The notes: generated by a model from the letters alone, not told the origin. A stretch of 64,000 bases of DNA from Burkholderiaceae bacterium (GCA_030695205.1 JAUYTN010000025.1:124001-188000), one strand, 5' to 3'. Positions 17,389-26,877 are shown, counted from the stretch's first letter. Program-made: numbers and translations.

Positions 17389-18531
17389 ATGTCTGATTTA
17401 AGTCTTCAACTGCAGCAGGCCGCAAGCCAACTACCAGTTTCCAGTTATTTCAATGAAGCGCTGTTCAGGCGCGAATTGGAGACCATCTTCCAGCGCGGGC
17501 CCCGCTATGTGGGGCACATCAACGCCGTTCCCAACGTGGGCGACTTCTACGCTCTTCCCCAGGAGGGAGAAGGCCGCGCCCTGGTGCGCACCGAGCAAGG
17601 CGTGCAGCTCGTCTCCAACATCTGCCGCCACCGACAGGCCGTCATGCTCAAAGGGCGTGGCAACCTGGGCCACACCCAACCGGGCAGCGCGGGCGGCAAC
17701 ATCGTCTGTCCGCTGCACCGCTGGACCTACAGCGGCGGTTCCAAACTGGGGCAATTGGGCGAGCTGATTGGGGCTCCCCACTTTACCCAGGACCCCTGCC
17801 TCAACCTGCAGCGCTACCCCTTGCGCGAGTGGAACGGCATGCTCTTTGAGGACAATGGCCGCGACATCGAAGTCGACCTCGCCGGCATGGGTCCCCGCGC
17901 CGCCCTCAATTTCGACGGCATGGTGCTGGACCATGTGGAGATGCACACCTGCAACTACAACTGGAAGACCTTCATCGAGGTGTACCTGGAGGACTACCAC
18001 GTGGTGCCCTTCCACCCCGGCCTGGGCAACTTCGTCACCTGCAACGACCTGACCTGGGAGTTCAAGCCCGAGTTCTCGGTGCAGACCGTGGGCGCTCAAA
18101 ACCTCATGGGCAAGGCTGGCAGCCCTGTGTACCAGCAATGGCACCAACAGCTCATGGCCTACCGCGAAGGCAAGGCACCCGAGCACGGCGCCATCTGGTT
18201 GACCTACTACCCCCACATCATGGTGGAGTGGTACCCCCATGTGTTGACCGTCTCCACCCTGTACCCCCTGAGCGTGGACCGGACCATGAACATGGTCGAG
18301 TTCTACTACCCCGAAGACATCGCTGCCTTCGAGCGCGGATTTGTGGAGGCCCAACGCGCGGCCTACATGGAAACCTGCATAGAAGACGACGAAATCGGTG
18401 AGCGCATGGACGCCGGTCGCAAAGCGCTGCTGGCCCGAGGCGACAACGAGGTCGGCCCCTACCAGAGCCCAATGGAAGACGGCATGCAGCACTTCCACGA
18501 GTGGTACCGAGGGCGCATGGGCACCCTGTGA
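17389..18531 (+). CDS. Rieske-type aromatic ring-hydroxylating oxygenase, alpha subunit
   Basis: 380-residue oxygenase. The N-terminal Rieske domain binds [2Fe-2S] through C-x-H (ICRHRQAVMLKG, about 83-94) and C-x2-H (VCPLHRWTYSGG, about 111-122). The C-terminal catalytic domain has the mononuclear iron site in NWKTFIEVYLEDYHVVPFHP, where Asp bridges electron transfer and the two His bind iron. No beta subunit, ferredoxin or reductase gene is adjacent, so partners must be elsewhere. Its conserved position beside the isoprenoid operon suggests a core rather than catabolic role, but the substrate is unknown. Confidence 0.85.
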   Translation: MSDLSLQLQQAASQLPVSSYFNEALFRRELETIFQRGPRYVGHINAVPNVGDFYALPQEGEGRALVRTEQGVQLVSNICRHRQAVMLKGRGNLGHTQPGSAGGNIVCPLHRWTYSGGSKLGQLGELIGAPHFTQDPCLNLQRYPLREWNGMLFEDNGRDIEVDLAGMGPRAALNFDGMVLDHVEMHTCNYNWKTFIEVYLEDYHVVPFHPGLGNFVTCNDLTWEFKPEFSVQTVGAQNLMGKAGSPVYQQWHQQLMAYREGKAPEHGAIWLTYYPHIMVEWYPHVLTVSTLYPLSVDRTMNMVEFYYPEDIAAFERGFVEAQRAAYMETCIEDDEIGERMDAGRKALLARGDNEVGPYQSPMEDGMQHFHEWYRGRMGTL

Positions 18532-18568
18532 GCGGCAATCGGCCTCCTGATCGCTCCTGCACCAGACG

Positions 18569-18626
18569 CTATATGCGTAGCAAACTATTGTTATTCATCA
18601 AGCGATAAGCACCAAAAACATATAAA
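18569..18626 (+). repeat. Dispersed AT-rich repeat, copy 2
   Basis: GTAGCAAACTATTGTTATTC followed by ATCAAGCGATAAGCACCAAAAAC: the same order of elements as the copies at 4.1 and 42.5 kb. It fills the gap before the DMT exporter gene, ending 3 bp before its ATG. Confidence 0.6.
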
Positions 18627-18629
18627 ATT

Positions 18630-19517
18630 ATGCAATTGCAGGCGCTGTGGATGGTGCTCGGGGCCTTCCTGTTTGCTTCCATGGGGGTGTGCATCAAGTT
18701 CGCCTCCAGCCACTTCAACAACTTTGAGCTGGTGTTCTACCGGGGCCTCATCGGGTTGGTGTTCATGTGGGTGCTAACCAGGGCCCGTGGGGTGTCGCTG
18801 GTCACCCGCGTGCCCAGCATGCACCTGTGGCGCAGCGTGGTGGGTGTCACCGCGCTGAGCACTTGGTTTTTTGCCATTGGGCACCTGCCACTGGCCACGG
18901 CCATGACCCTGAACTACATGAGCAGTGTGTGGCTGGCCACCTTCGTGCTGGGTGGCGCCCTGCTGTTGCAGCGCAAGGGCGAGGCGGTGCGCCAGCAAGG
19001 CCCGCTGGTGCTGACGGTGCTGGCCGGTTTTGGGGGCGTGGCCCTGATGCTGCGCCCCACCCTGGCCAACGACCAGCTGTTTGCCGGGCTGGTTGGCCTG
19101 ATGTCGGGCATTTTTTCTGCCTTTGCCTACCTGCAGGTCTCGGCCCTGGCCAAGGTGGGCGAGCCCGAAACGCGCACGGTTTTTTACTTTTCGGTGGGTG
19201 CCACAGTGGTAGGTGCCGTGGGCGCGGTGGTCACGGGCTGGAGCACCTGGGTTTGGCCACATGCACTTTGGCTGCTGCCCATTGGCCTGCTCGCCGTGCT
19301 GGGTCAGCTGTGCATGACTCGGGCGTATTCCAGCGGCGCCACGCTGGTGGTGGCCAATTTGCAGTACACCGGCATCGTGTTTGCCGCTTTTTACAGCATA
19401 TGGATTTTTCAGGACCACTTGCCCTTGCTGGGGTGGGTGGGCATGGCCCTCATCGTGGCCAGCGGCGTGGTGGCCACCCTGCTGCGCGCACGCGCCGTGC
19501 CCAGCCTGCCACCCTGA
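18630..19517 (+). CDS. DMT-superfamily (EamA) transporter
   Basis: 295-residue inner-membrane protein with ten predicted helices arranged as two EamA repeats (about 5-138 and 150-287), typical of drug/metabolite exporters such as RhtA- or YdcZ-like amino-acid exporters. Landmarks include NFELVFYRGLIGLVF, LPLATAMTLNYMSSVW and ATLVVANLQYTGIVFAAFYS. The substrate cannot be predicted. The start codon directly abuts an AT-rich repeat and no Shine-Dalgarno sequence is seen, so expression may depend on sequences within the repeat. Confidence 0.82.
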   Translation: MQLQALWMVLGAFLFASMGVCIKFASSHFNNFELVFYRGLIGLVFMWVLTRARGVSLVTRVPSMHLWRSVVGVTALSTWFFAIGHLPLATAMTLNYMSSVWLATFVLGGALLLQRKGEAVRQQGPLVLTVLAGFGGVALMLRPTLANDQLFAGLVGLMSGIFSAFAYLQVSALAKVGEPETRTVFYFSVGATVVGAVGAVVTGWSTWVWPHALWLLPIGLLAVLGQLCMTRAYSSGATLVVANLQYTGIVFAAFYSIWIFQDHLPLLGWVGMALIVASGVVATLLRARAVPSLPP

Positions 19518-19654
19518 TGCAGCTGCGGCCTCACTACCCTTGGAAACCCAAGCCCAACAAGACACTGCTCAGACACTGCTTGTCACTGCCGACCCAAGCC
19601 ACCCTGCCCTCCACTGACCGCCACAACCCTGGCCCACGCCCACCCGGAGCCCCT

Positions 19655-20614
19655 ATGCCAAGCCACACCACCCTGGTATCTGTTGCCGAACTCCAAGCCC
19701 TGCAGTCCCTGGCCCCCTCCGCCACAACCACCACCTTGCAGGTGTGGGACTGCAGCTTTGACCTGCTCAACCCCCTGCTTGGACCTGAGCAGTTCGCACA
19801 GGGGCACATCCCAGGCGCTCGCCATGCCCATCTCGAACGCGATCTGTCGGCACACCGGTCAACCGGTGTGGCCACTGCGTCCGGCGGGCGCCACCCACTG
19901 CCCACCCGAGAGGCCTTCGCAGAGTGGGTGCGCCAGCAAGGCGTGACACCCGACACCCAGGTGGTGGTGTACGACCGAAACGGCATGAACTACTGCGGAC
20001 GCCTGTGGTGGATGCTGAAATGGGTGGGCCACGAGGCAGTGGCCGTATTGGACGGGGGCTGGCAGGCCTGGTTGGCGGCCGGAGGCACCTCCGAAACCAA
20101 CAACCGTCCCAGCAGCAGCCCGACCACAGCAGTGGACGCAACCACACCGCTGCCCGCCCTGACCCCATCCACTCTCGAGCCTTCAGGCGGCGCCATCAGC
20201 CTGCCAGACCCTGGTTGCCGAGCAGTGGACACCGCGAGCCTGGCCCAGGCACTGGGCAGTGGGCGCTACACGCTCATCGACGCCCGGGCGGCGGCCAGGT
20301 TTCGGGGCGAAACCGAACCGATTGACCCTGTGGCTGGCCACATTCCCGGGGCGCTGAACCGCCCGTTTGCCCACAACCTGGGGCCTGACGGGTGCTTCAA
20401 GCCCGCCGACCAGTTGCGGGCCGAGTTCCTGTCGCTGCTCAACGGCCGGGACCCCGCCAGCGTGGTGCACCACTGCGGCAGCGGGGTGAGTGCCGTGCCC
20501 AATCTGCTTGCCATGGAAGTGGCCGGCCTAGGCCGCCAAACCCTGTACCCCGGCAGTTGGAGCGAGTGGTGTACCACCCAGCCACCCTTGCCGGTGGCCA
20601 CAGGGTCGGCCTGA
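19655..20614 (+). CDS. Sulfurtransferase, tandem rhodanese (3-mercaptopyruvate type)
   Basis: 319-residue protein with two rhodanese domains. The first (about 10-150) is catalytically silent and contains VVVYDRNGMNYCGRLWWMLK; the second (about 195-310) has the active loop HCGSGVSA, whose Cys carries the persulfide. The loop CGSG(V/T) points to 3-mercaptopyruvate sulfurtransferase rather than thiosulfate sulfurtransferase (CRxGxR). A 35-residue Ser/Thr/Pro-rich linker joins the domains. A long upstream in-frame extension through the DMT gene is ignored; ATG 19655 follows CGGAG at 7 nt. Confidence 0.87.
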   Translation: MPSHTTLVSVAELQALQSLAPSATTTTLQVWDCSFDLLNPLLGPEQFAQGHIPGARHAHLERDLSAHRSTGVATASGGRHPLPTREAFAEWVRQQGVTPDTQVVVYDRNGMNYCGRLWWMLKWVGHEAVAVLDGGWQAWLAAGGTSETNNRPSSSPTTAVDATTPLPALTPSTLEPSGGAISLPDPGCRAVDTASLAQALGSGRYTLIDARAAARFRGETEPIDPVAGHIPGALNRPFAHNLGPDGCFKPADQLRAEFLSLLNGRDPASVVHHCGSGVSAVPNLLAMEVAGLGRQTLYPGSWSEWCTTQPPLPVATGSA

Positions 20615-20658
20615 TAGGCTGAGCGGACGCTCGGCGGTGTCGGGCGTCGGATTGGTTG

Positions 20659-21558
20659 TCAGGCCACGCCGTGGGCCTTGAGCCACGCCAGCATGCGTTG
20701 CCAGCCGTCATCGGCCGCTGCCTTGCGGTAGCTTGAGCGGTAGTCGGCATGGAATGCATGGGGCGCTTCGGGATACAGGACGAAGGTTGAAGCCTTCGCA
20801 GCGACAGACCCTTTGGCCAGCTCGTTTTGCATTTGGGCCACCGTGGACACAGGAATGCCTGTGTCCTCTTGGCCATACAGACCCAACACTGGTCCGTGAA
20901 GCTTGCCTGCGATATCCACCGGATGGCGTGGGGTGAGATCGGAGGTTTGCCCCACCAAGCGACCGTACCAAGCCACACCTGCTTTGACGCGGGGGTTATG
21001 GGCCGCATACATCCAGGTCTGGCGCCCACCCCAGCAAAAACCGGTCACCGCCACCTTGTTCAGGTTGCCGCCGTGCTCACCCGCCCAGCGAACGGTGGCA
21101 TCCAGGTCGGCCATGACCTGCGCATCGGGCACCTTGGAGATGACCTCGGCGATCAACTTGGCCATCTCGCCGTAGCTCTGTGCATCGCCTTGGCGCACAA
21201 ACAACTCGGGCGCAATGGCCAGGTAACCCGCATGGGCCAAGCGGCGCACCGTGTCGGCAATGTACTCATGCACCCCGAAAATTTCCGACAGCACCAACAC
21301 CACAGGCAAGTCCCGCTTGCCTGAAGGTGCCGCCCGGTAAGCGGGCATGGCAAACCCGGCGACGTCGATCATCACTTCTCCAGCCACCAGGCCCTGGGTG
21401 TTGGTTTTGATGGCCGTCTGCGCCATCACCGGCATGACCGATGCGGCGTAGCCCACACCCAAGGCGGCCTTCAGTGCGGTGCGGCGGGTGGTGCCTGCGG
21501 CATCGCCCCCCTTGGGCAGCAAGGCTTGGATGTCTTGCTCGTGGTCGGCATGGATCAT
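20659..21558 (-). CDS. Dienelactone hydrolase family protein, Tat-exported
   Basis: 299-residue alpha/beta hydrolase. A twin-arginine signal (TTRRTALKAALGVGYAASVM, Arg25-26) predicts folded export to the periplasm. The dienelactone hydrolase triad is visible: Cys in GFCWGG, Asp in YGQEDTGIP and His in PHAFHADYR. Carboxymethylenebutenolidase activity is the family prototype, but periplasmic members may act on other esters or lactones. It faces the sulfurtransferase gene tail to tail with 44 bp between and diverges from the chemoreceptor gene. Confidence 0.85.
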   Translation of the reverse strand: MIHADHEQDIQALLPKGGDAAGTTRRTALKAALGVGYAASVMPVMAQTAIKTNTQGLVAGEVMIDVAGFAMPAYRAAPSGKRDLPVVLVLSEIFGVHEYIADTVRRLAHAGYLAIAPELFVRQGDAQSYGEMAKLIAEVISKVPDAQVMADLDATVRWAGEHGGNLNKVAVTGFCWGGRQTWMYAAHNPRVKAGVAWYGRLVGQTSDLTPRHPVDIAGKLHGPVLGLYGQEDTGIPVSTVAQMQNELAKGSVAAKASTFVLYPEAPHAFHADYRSSYRKAAADDGWQRMLAWLKAHGVA

Positions 21559-21864
21559 GGAAACAGTCTCCTGAAAGTGGGGTCAACAAATGGGGGCAAA
21601 GCCAACGCTTACAGCGGTGCCAGGCGACCGGCTCGACCATGCCGTCGCAGCATCCTAACCAAAGGTCAACAACCCCGCGAAAAAGCGGTGCACCAGCTGC
21701 AGGCCAATGGAGCAGACCGCCGTCAAAAACTGCACCCGTCCACCCTCCCTTTTGTGCCCACTGGCCTGTGCGCACGGTGCTATCCTCGAAATACCCGTCT
21801 GAGGACGAGCAGGGTCTGGGTCGACTGGAGCCTATGCCCCCACTTTTTTGCAAGGAATTTGCCT
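21559..21864. other. Divergent intergenic region, hydrolase / chemoreceptor
   Basis: 306 bp with no credible gene. It carries the promoters of both neighbours. I looked for a flagellar sigma-28 promoter for the chemoreceptor (TAAA-N15-GCCGATAA) and did not find a convincing match. The AAGGA at 21852-21856 is the ribosome site of the chemoreceptor. Confidence 0.5.
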
Positions 21865-23430
21865 GTGTTCGATCAATTCAAACTCACCCACCGCGTATGG
21901 GCGTCGGTCATCATTTACTGGCTGGTGCTGCTGGCAGCCATTGCCACAGGCTTTACCGGCATGAAGGCCGCCCGCGATGCGCTGCAATACGTCCACGAAC
22001 AGCGCATGAATGCCGCCGTGGCAGTGGCCACCATGCGCCGGGGTTACCTGGTCAACCGCACAGAAATGCTGCTGATGTTTCAGCATGCGCCGGATTCGCC
22101 CCTGGCCAGCATCCATGGCCACCCGCTGTCACTGCACACCGACAACATCGCCCAACTGAAAGCCGACAACGATGCGGCACAAAAGATCTTGGTGGAACGC
22201 CCCATGAGCGCTGAGGAGCGCGCACTGATTGACCAATTGCAAGCCGCCCGAAAAGCCTGGCAAGGCAAGCGGGACGAGGCGATGAACGCGATAAGCAAGG
22301 GGGACTTCAGCCCCGCCACCATGAATTTCTTCCTGCTTGCAGGGCGCACCGAAGGTGCGGCTTTTGAAAAAACCATGTCTGATTTGGTCAAATACCAACG
22401 CGACAAGGCCGATGAACAGACCCAACAGGCGCAAGCCCGCTACGACAACAGCAAGCTGGTGTTTGCCGCGGTGCTGTTGCTGGGGGCACTGCCCATGACA
22501 CTGTTCATGGTGCTGACGCTGCGCCGCATGAACCATGGTTTCAACCAGGCCGATGCCGCCGCCACGTCCATCGCTCAGGGGGACCTGACCCACCCCATAC
22601 AGCCCACGGGCAACGACGAAATCAGTGAACTGCAGCGCCGCATGCTGGTGATGCAAACCAACCTGCGCACCCTGATTGCCAAGGTCATTTCCGGCACAGA
22701 CTCGATTGCCAGCGCATCGGCACAGGTGGCCACTGGCACCCTCGACCTCTCCAGCAGAACCGAGCAGCAAGCCAGCTCACTGGAGCAAACGGCAGCAGCC
22801 ACCGAGGAGCTCAACAGCACGGTGCGCCTCAACGCCGACAACGCCGCACAGGCCAACACCATGGCAGCCGAGGCCTCCAGCGTGGCGGTCAGGGGTGGCG
22901 AGGTGGTGTCTCAGGTGATTCACACCATGGACGAAATCAACACCTCGTCGCGCAAGATTGTGGACATCATCGCGGTGATCGACGGCATTGCCTTCCAGAC
23001 CAACATCCTCGCGCTCAATGCAGCGGTGGAGGCTGCCCGCGCCGGTGAGCAAGGCCGGGGCTTTGCGGTCGTGGCCTCCGAGGTGCGCTCGCTGGCTCAG
23101 CGCTCATCGACCGCTGCCAAGGAAATCAAAACCCTGATCGACGAGTCGGTGAGCAAGGTGGACAGCGGCACCCACCAGGTGGACCAGGCCGGTAACACGA
23201 TGAAAGAAATCGTCGCCAGCATCGAACGCGTCACCCGCCTGATGCAAGACATATCGTCTTCCAGCCACGAGCAGTCCGAGGGCATTTCCCAGATCAACCA
23301 GGCCGTGGCCCTCATGGACGGCGTGACCCAGCAAAACGCTGCCCTGGTCGAAGAGGCCTCCGCCGCCTCAGCCTCCTTGCAAGAGCAGGCGCGTCAAATG
23401 CTTGACCTGGTCCGCACCTTCAAGCTGTGA
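21865..23430 (+). CDS. Methyl-accepting chemotaxis protein
   Basis: 521-residue transmembrane chemoreceptor. TM1 (about 10-32), a periplasmic four-helix sensor of about 155 residues (Tar/4HB_MCP type), TM2 (about 190-212), HAMP (AATSIAQGDLTHPIQPTGNDE) and the long signalling coiled coil with the conserved hairpin IDGIAFQTNILALNAAVEAARAG in overlapping parts, which contacts CheA/CheW. Start is GTG at 21865 with AAGGA 8 nt upstream, giving MFDQFKLTHRVW; a longer ATG frame overlapping the hydrolase is rejected. No C-terminal NWETF tether is present, so CheR/CheB must reach it otherwise. The ligand is unknown. Confidence 0.92.
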   Translation: MFDQFKLTHRVWASVIIYWLVLLAAIATGFTGMKAARDALQYVHEQRMNAAVAVATMRRGYLVNRTEMLLMFQHAPDSPLASIHGHPLSLHTDNIAQLKADNDAAQKILVERPMSAEERALIDQLQAARKAWQGKRDEAMNAISKGDFSPATMNFFLLAGRTEGAAFEKTMSDLVKYQRDKADEQTQQAQARYDNSKLVFAAVLLLGALPMTLFMVLTLRRMNHGFNQADAAATSIAQGDLTHPIQPTGNDEISELQRRMLVMQTNLRTLIAKVISGTDSIASASAQVATGTLDLSSRTEQQASSLEQTAAATEELNSTVRLNADNAAQANTMAAEASSVAVRGGEVVSQVIHTMDEINTSSRKIVDIIAVIDGIAFQTNILALNAAVEAARAGEQGRGFAVVASEVRSLAQRSSTAAKEIKTLIDESVSKVDSGTHQVDQAGNTMKEIVASIERVTRLMQDISSSSHEQSEGISQINQAVALMDGVTQQNAALVEEASAASASLQEQARQMLDLVRTFKL

Positions 23431-23517
23431 CACCCACCACCGGGAGGGCACGAGGACAAGCCCGCCCCGGTCGGCCCGCTCGGGAGGTACATGGCGCGCC
23501 TGGTGCGCCGCTCTTGC

Positions 23518-26337
23518 TCAGTGCGCCTTTTCCCAATTGGGGCCAACCCCCACCTCGGCCAGCAGCGGCACCTTGAGCTGGGCCACACCCGCCATCAGGC
23601 GGGGGACTTCGGCGGTGAGCCAGTCCACCTCGGCCTCGGGCACCTCGAACACCAGTTCATCGTGCACCTGCATGACCATCTTCGTGGCCTTGCCCTGAGC
23701 GTCCAGCGCCTGCTGCACCGCCACCATGCTGAGCTTGATGAGGTCCGCCGCCGTGCCCTGCATGGGCGCGTTGATGGCGGCGCGCTCGGCCCCGGCGCGG
23801 CGCGGGCCGTTGGGGCTGTTGATTTCCGGCAGGTACAGGCGTCGGCCCAGCACCGTTTCCACATAGCCCTGGGCCTTGGCCTGGGCACGGGTGTCGTCCA
23901 TGTAGCGCTTGACGCCGGGGTAGCGCTCGAAGTAGCGCTGGATGTAGTTCTTGGCCGCTGTGTTGTCGATACCCAGCGCCTTGGCCAACCCAAAACCACT
24001 CATGCCGTAGATGAGCCCGAAGTTGATGACCTTGGCGTAGCGGCGCTGCTCGCTGCTGACTTGCTCCAGCGCGATACCAAACACCTCGGCCGCCGTGGCA
24101 CGGTGAACGTCCAGGCCTTCGGCAAAAGCCTTGAGCAAGGCCTCGTCGCCGCTGAGGTGGGCCATGATGCGCAGCTCAATCTGGCTGTAGTCGGCACTGG
24201 CAATCACATGGCCTGCGGGGGCCACAAAGGCCTCACGCACGCGCCGGCCCTCGGCGGTGCGCACAGGGATGTTTTGCAGGTTGGGGTCGTTGCTGCTCAG
24301 GCGCCCGGTCACGGCCACCGCCTGCGCGTAGTGGGTGTGTACCCGACCTGTGCGCGGCAACGCCAGCTGGGCCAGCTTGTCGGTGTAGGTACCCTTGAGT
24401 TTGGACAGGCTGCGGTGCTCCAGCAGCTTGGCGGGCAAGGGGTAGTCCTCGGCGAGTTTTTCCAGCACCTCTTCGTCGGTGCTGCGCGCACCCGTGGCTG
24501 TTTTTTTGATAACAGGCAGGCCCAACTTGTCAAAAAAGATTTCTCCCAACTGCTTGGGGCTGGCCAGATTGAAGGGTTGACCGGCAATCTCATAGGCCTC
24601 CTGCTCCAGCTGCAGAATCCGCTGGCCCAGCTCGTGGCTTTGGGTAGCGAGCATGGGCGCGTCAATCAGCACGCCATTGCGCTCGATGCGGTACAGCGCC
24701 TCACTGCTGGCCACCTCCAGCTGGTACACAGCCCGCAGCTTGTCATCGGCCTGCAAACGGGGCCACAGCACGGCGTGCACAGCCAGGGTCTGGTCGGCAT
24801 CTTCGGCGGCGTAAGCGGCGGCCTTGGCCACATCCACCTGGGCAAACGGGATCTGGTGGGCACCCTTTCCACACAGGTCTTCGTAGGTGGTACCGCTGCG
24901 GCCCAGGTGGCGCTCGGCCAGGCTGGACAGGCCGTGGGGCTTGTGCACTTCCAGCACATAGCTTTGCAGCATGGTGTCGTGGGCATAGCCCTGCACCTCA
25001 ATGCCATGGTTGGCCAGCACATGCCGGTCGTACTTGATGTGCTGGCCCAGCTTGAGTGCAGCGGGGTTTTCCAGCCAGGGCTTCAGGTGTGACAGCACCT
25101 CGTCGCGGGGCAATTGCACTGGGGCATCGGTTCCAGCGTGGGCCAGCGGTATGTAGGCCGCATGACCGGGCGTCACACACAGGCTGATGCCCACCACCTC
25201 GGCCACCAGGGGGCTCAGTGACGTGGTTTCGGTGTCCAGCGCAGTCAGCTCGGCCGCTTGCACCCGCGCCAGCCAGGCGTCGAACATGGGCCAATCGGTG
25301 ACGGTGTCCACCCGCAACTCAGGCGCTGAATCGGCAGGAGCGGTGGGCGCATCGGCAAACAGGTCGCCGCTTTGCCCTGCGCCCTGCGCCGTGGGCGTGG
25401 CGGGGCCATGCGCATCGCCCGCTGCCGCCACGGTCGGCGCGCCCTCGCGCTTGTCGTGCAAGGCCTTGCTCAGACCTTTGAAACCAAATTTCTCATAAAA
25501 AACAGCCAAAGCGCTTGTATCCATTGACTTTACAGCTATACATTCCAAGCTGGGCAAACCGCTCAATTCTGCATCCAGGTCGCAGTCGGTTTTGATGGTC
25601 AACAGCTGGCGTCCGGTCGGTAGCCACGTCAGGCTGGCTCGCAGGTTCTGTCCGGCCACGCCTTTGATTTCGTCAGCGCGGGCCACCAGGGCGTCCAGGC
25701 TGCCGTACTCCTGAAGCCACTTGGCAGCGGTTTTGGGGCCTACTTTGGGCACGCCGGGCACGTTGTCCACCGCATCGCCCACCAGTGTCTGAAAGTCCAC
25801 CATCAGCCGGGCGGGCACGCCGAACTCGGCCTCCACCCCAGCCAGGTCGCGGCGTTTGCCACTCATGGTGTCGATGATGGTGATGCGCTCGTTCACCAGC
25901 TGGGCCAGATCTTTGTCACCGCTGGAAACCACCACCTCCATGTCTTGCTGCGCTGCGGCCACGGCCAGTGTGCCGATCACATCGTCGGCCTCCACGCCCG
26001 GCACGTTCAACACCGCCCACCCCATCAGGCGCACCACTTCGTGAATGGGCTCAATCTGGGCCCGCAAGTCGTCGGGCATGGGGCTGCGCTGGGCCTTGTA
26101 GTCGGGGTAGAGCTCGTCCCGAAAGGTGGGGCCCGAGGCGTCGAACACACACGCGGCGTAGTCGGCAGGCACCTCTTTGCGCAGGCTTTGCATCATGTTG
26201 ATCATGCCGCGTATCGCCCCCGTGGCGGCGCTGCTCGGATCGCCCGGCACCGCCCTCAAATCGGGCATGGCATGGTAGGCACGGTAAAGGTAGCTGGAGC
26301 CGTCGACCAGCAGCAGGGTTTTGCGCATTGCGTTCAT
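23518..26337 (-). CDS. polA: DNA polymerase I
   Basis: Repair and Okazaki-fragment polymerase, 939 residues. The 5' nuclease domain (1-290) has VDGSSYLYRAYHA, GVEADDVIGTLA and SGDKDLAQLV; the 3'-5' exonuclease keeps its acidic residues (LDTETTSL), so proofreading is probably active; the polymerase shows motif A DYSQIELRIMAHLSGDE, motif B RRYAKVINFGLIYGMSGFG and motif C MQVHDELVFEVP. A linker of about 60 Ala/Gly/Pro-rich residues (near 320-380) is unusual. Start MNAMRKTLLLVDG follows GACAAT by 7 nt. An AT-rich repeat-like segment lies inside the coding sequence around 25.5 kb. Confidence 0.96.
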   Translation of the reverse strand: MNAMRKTLLLVDGSSYLYRAYHAMPDLRAVPGDPSSAATGAIRGMINMMQSLRKEVPADYAACVFDASGPTFRDELYPDYKAQRSPMPDDLRAQIEPIHEVVRLMGWAVLNVPGVEADDVIGTLAVAAAQQDMEVVVSSGDKDLAQLVNERITIIDTMSGKRRDLAGVEAEFGVPARLMVDFQTLVGDAVDNVPGVPKVGPKTAAKWLQEYGSLDALVARADEIKGVAGQNLRASLTWLPTGRQLLTIKTDCDLDAELSGLPSLECIAVKSMDTSALAVFYEKFGFKGLSKALHDKREGAPTVAAAGDAHGPATPTAQGAGQSGDLFADAPTAPADSAPELRVDTVTDWPMFDAWLARVQAAELTALDTETTSLSPLVAEVVGISLCVTPGHAAYIPLAHAGTDAPVQLPRDEVLSHLKPWLENPAALKLGQHIKYDRHVLANHGIEVQGYAHDTMLQSYVLEVHKPHGLSSLAERHLGRSGTTYEDLCGKGAHQIPFAQVDVAKAAAYAAEDADQTLAVHAVLWPRLQADDKLRAVYQLEVASSEALYRIERNGVLIDAPMLATQSHELGQRILQLEQEAYEIAGQPFNLASPKQLGEIFFDKLGLPVIKKTATGARSTDEEVLEKLAEDYPLPAKLLEHRSLSKLKGTYTDKLAQLALPRTGRVHTHYAQAVAVTGRLSSNDPNLQNIPVRTAEGRRVREAFVAPAGHVIASADYSQIELRIMAHLSGDEALLKAFAEGLDVHRATAAEVFGIALEQVSSEQRRYAKVINFGLIYGMSGFGLAKALGIDNTAAKNYIQRYFERYPGVKRYMDDTRAQAKAQGYVETVLGRRLYLPEINSPNGPRRAGAERAAINAPMQGTAADLIKLSMVAVQQALDAQGKATKMVMQVHDELVFEVPEAEVDWLTAEVPRLMAGVAQLKVPLLAEVGVGPNWEKAH
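25477..25541 (-). repeat. Repeat-like AT-rich segment inside polA
   Basis: On the minus strand: ATAGCTGTAAAG ... GGATACAAGCGCTTTGGCTG TTTTTTATG then TTTGGTTTCAAA. It follows the intergenic repeat plan and shares AAGCGCT...TTTTGGTTTCAAA with the segment inside uvrD. It is in frame and encodes the stretch VKSMDTSALAVFYEKFGFKG, which still fits the end of the 5' nuclease domain. Confidence 0.5.
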
Positions 26338-26344
26338 GGCGCGC

Positions 26345-26350
26345 ATTGTC
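26345..26350 (-). promoter_or_regulatory. Putative -10 box (GACAAT) of polA
   Basis: GACAAT on minus, 7 nt before the polA ATG, with no Shine-Dalgarno sequence between. This placement predicts an mRNA starting at or just before the start codon. Confidence 0.35.
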
Positions 26351-26379
26351 GGGTATGCAGACGGGCAGTCCGGCTTGCC

Positions 26380-26385
26380 TACAAT
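26380..26385 (+). promoter_or_regulatory. Putative -10 box (TACAAT) of the DUF2782 gene
   Basis: TACAAT on plus, 5 nt before ATG 26391. It would give a leaderless mRNA, or the true start is further inside. No strong -35 is seen 17 nt upstream. Confidence 0.35.
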
Positions 26386-26390
26386 TGGGT

Positions 26391-26774
26391 ATGCCTCTCT
26401 TTTCACCAGCACCTGTCCCTGCGTTCTCTACCGTCGGCCTGCGCCGTGGTGCCCTGGCGCTCTGCCTGTCTGCATGGGGCGTTACCGGTCTGGCTCAAAC
26501 CCTGCCCGCTCCCGCACCAGCCGACAGCCCCACGCTCAGTGAGCGCCCCAGCCCCAAGGTTGAGCGCTTCGTCCACGAGGACGCTGGCAGCCGGGTGGAT
26601 GAGTTGCGCATTGGCGGGCAAACCCGCCAGATTGATGTGCAGACCAAATCCGGGCTGCCTGCCTACCAAATACAACCAGAGTCCGGTGCCCAGGGCCCAG
26701 CCAGTGCTGCGGGCCAGCGCTCCGGGCTGGCAGGTAGCCCCGGCCGCAGCAGCTGGAGACTGGTCAACTTCTGA
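26391..26774 (+). CDS. DUF2782 domain protein, exported
   Basis: 127-residue protein with an N-terminal signal sequence (hydrophobic part GALALCLSAWGVTGLAQ) and the DUF2782 core VERFVHEDAGSRVDELRIGG followed by VQTKSGLPAYQIQP. Members are found between polA and thrB in many betaproteobacteria, and their role is unknown to me. The Ser/Gly-rich C-terminal 35 residues are likely disordered. It lies back to back with polA (53 bp between ATGs) and about 100 bp before thrB. Confidence 0.75.
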   Translation: MPLFSPAPVPAFSTVGLRRGALALCLSAWGVTGLAQTLPAPAPADSPTLSERPSPKVERFVHEDAGSRVDELRIGGQTRQIDVQTKSGLPAYQIQPESGAQGPASAAGQRSGLAGSPGRSSWRLVNF

Positions 26775-26877
26775 CCACCCTCACCCCTTCGCCACGGGCC
26801 GCGCACCATGTCCTGGCGCCTGGCCATCCGTTCCCTGGGACGGTTTTTTTTGATCGATTGCTGGAACCCGCCCCGAC

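Noticed and set aside
21559..21864. Flagellar sigma-28 promoter for the chemoreceptor
   Set aside because: No TAAA-N15-GCCGATAA-like match was found.
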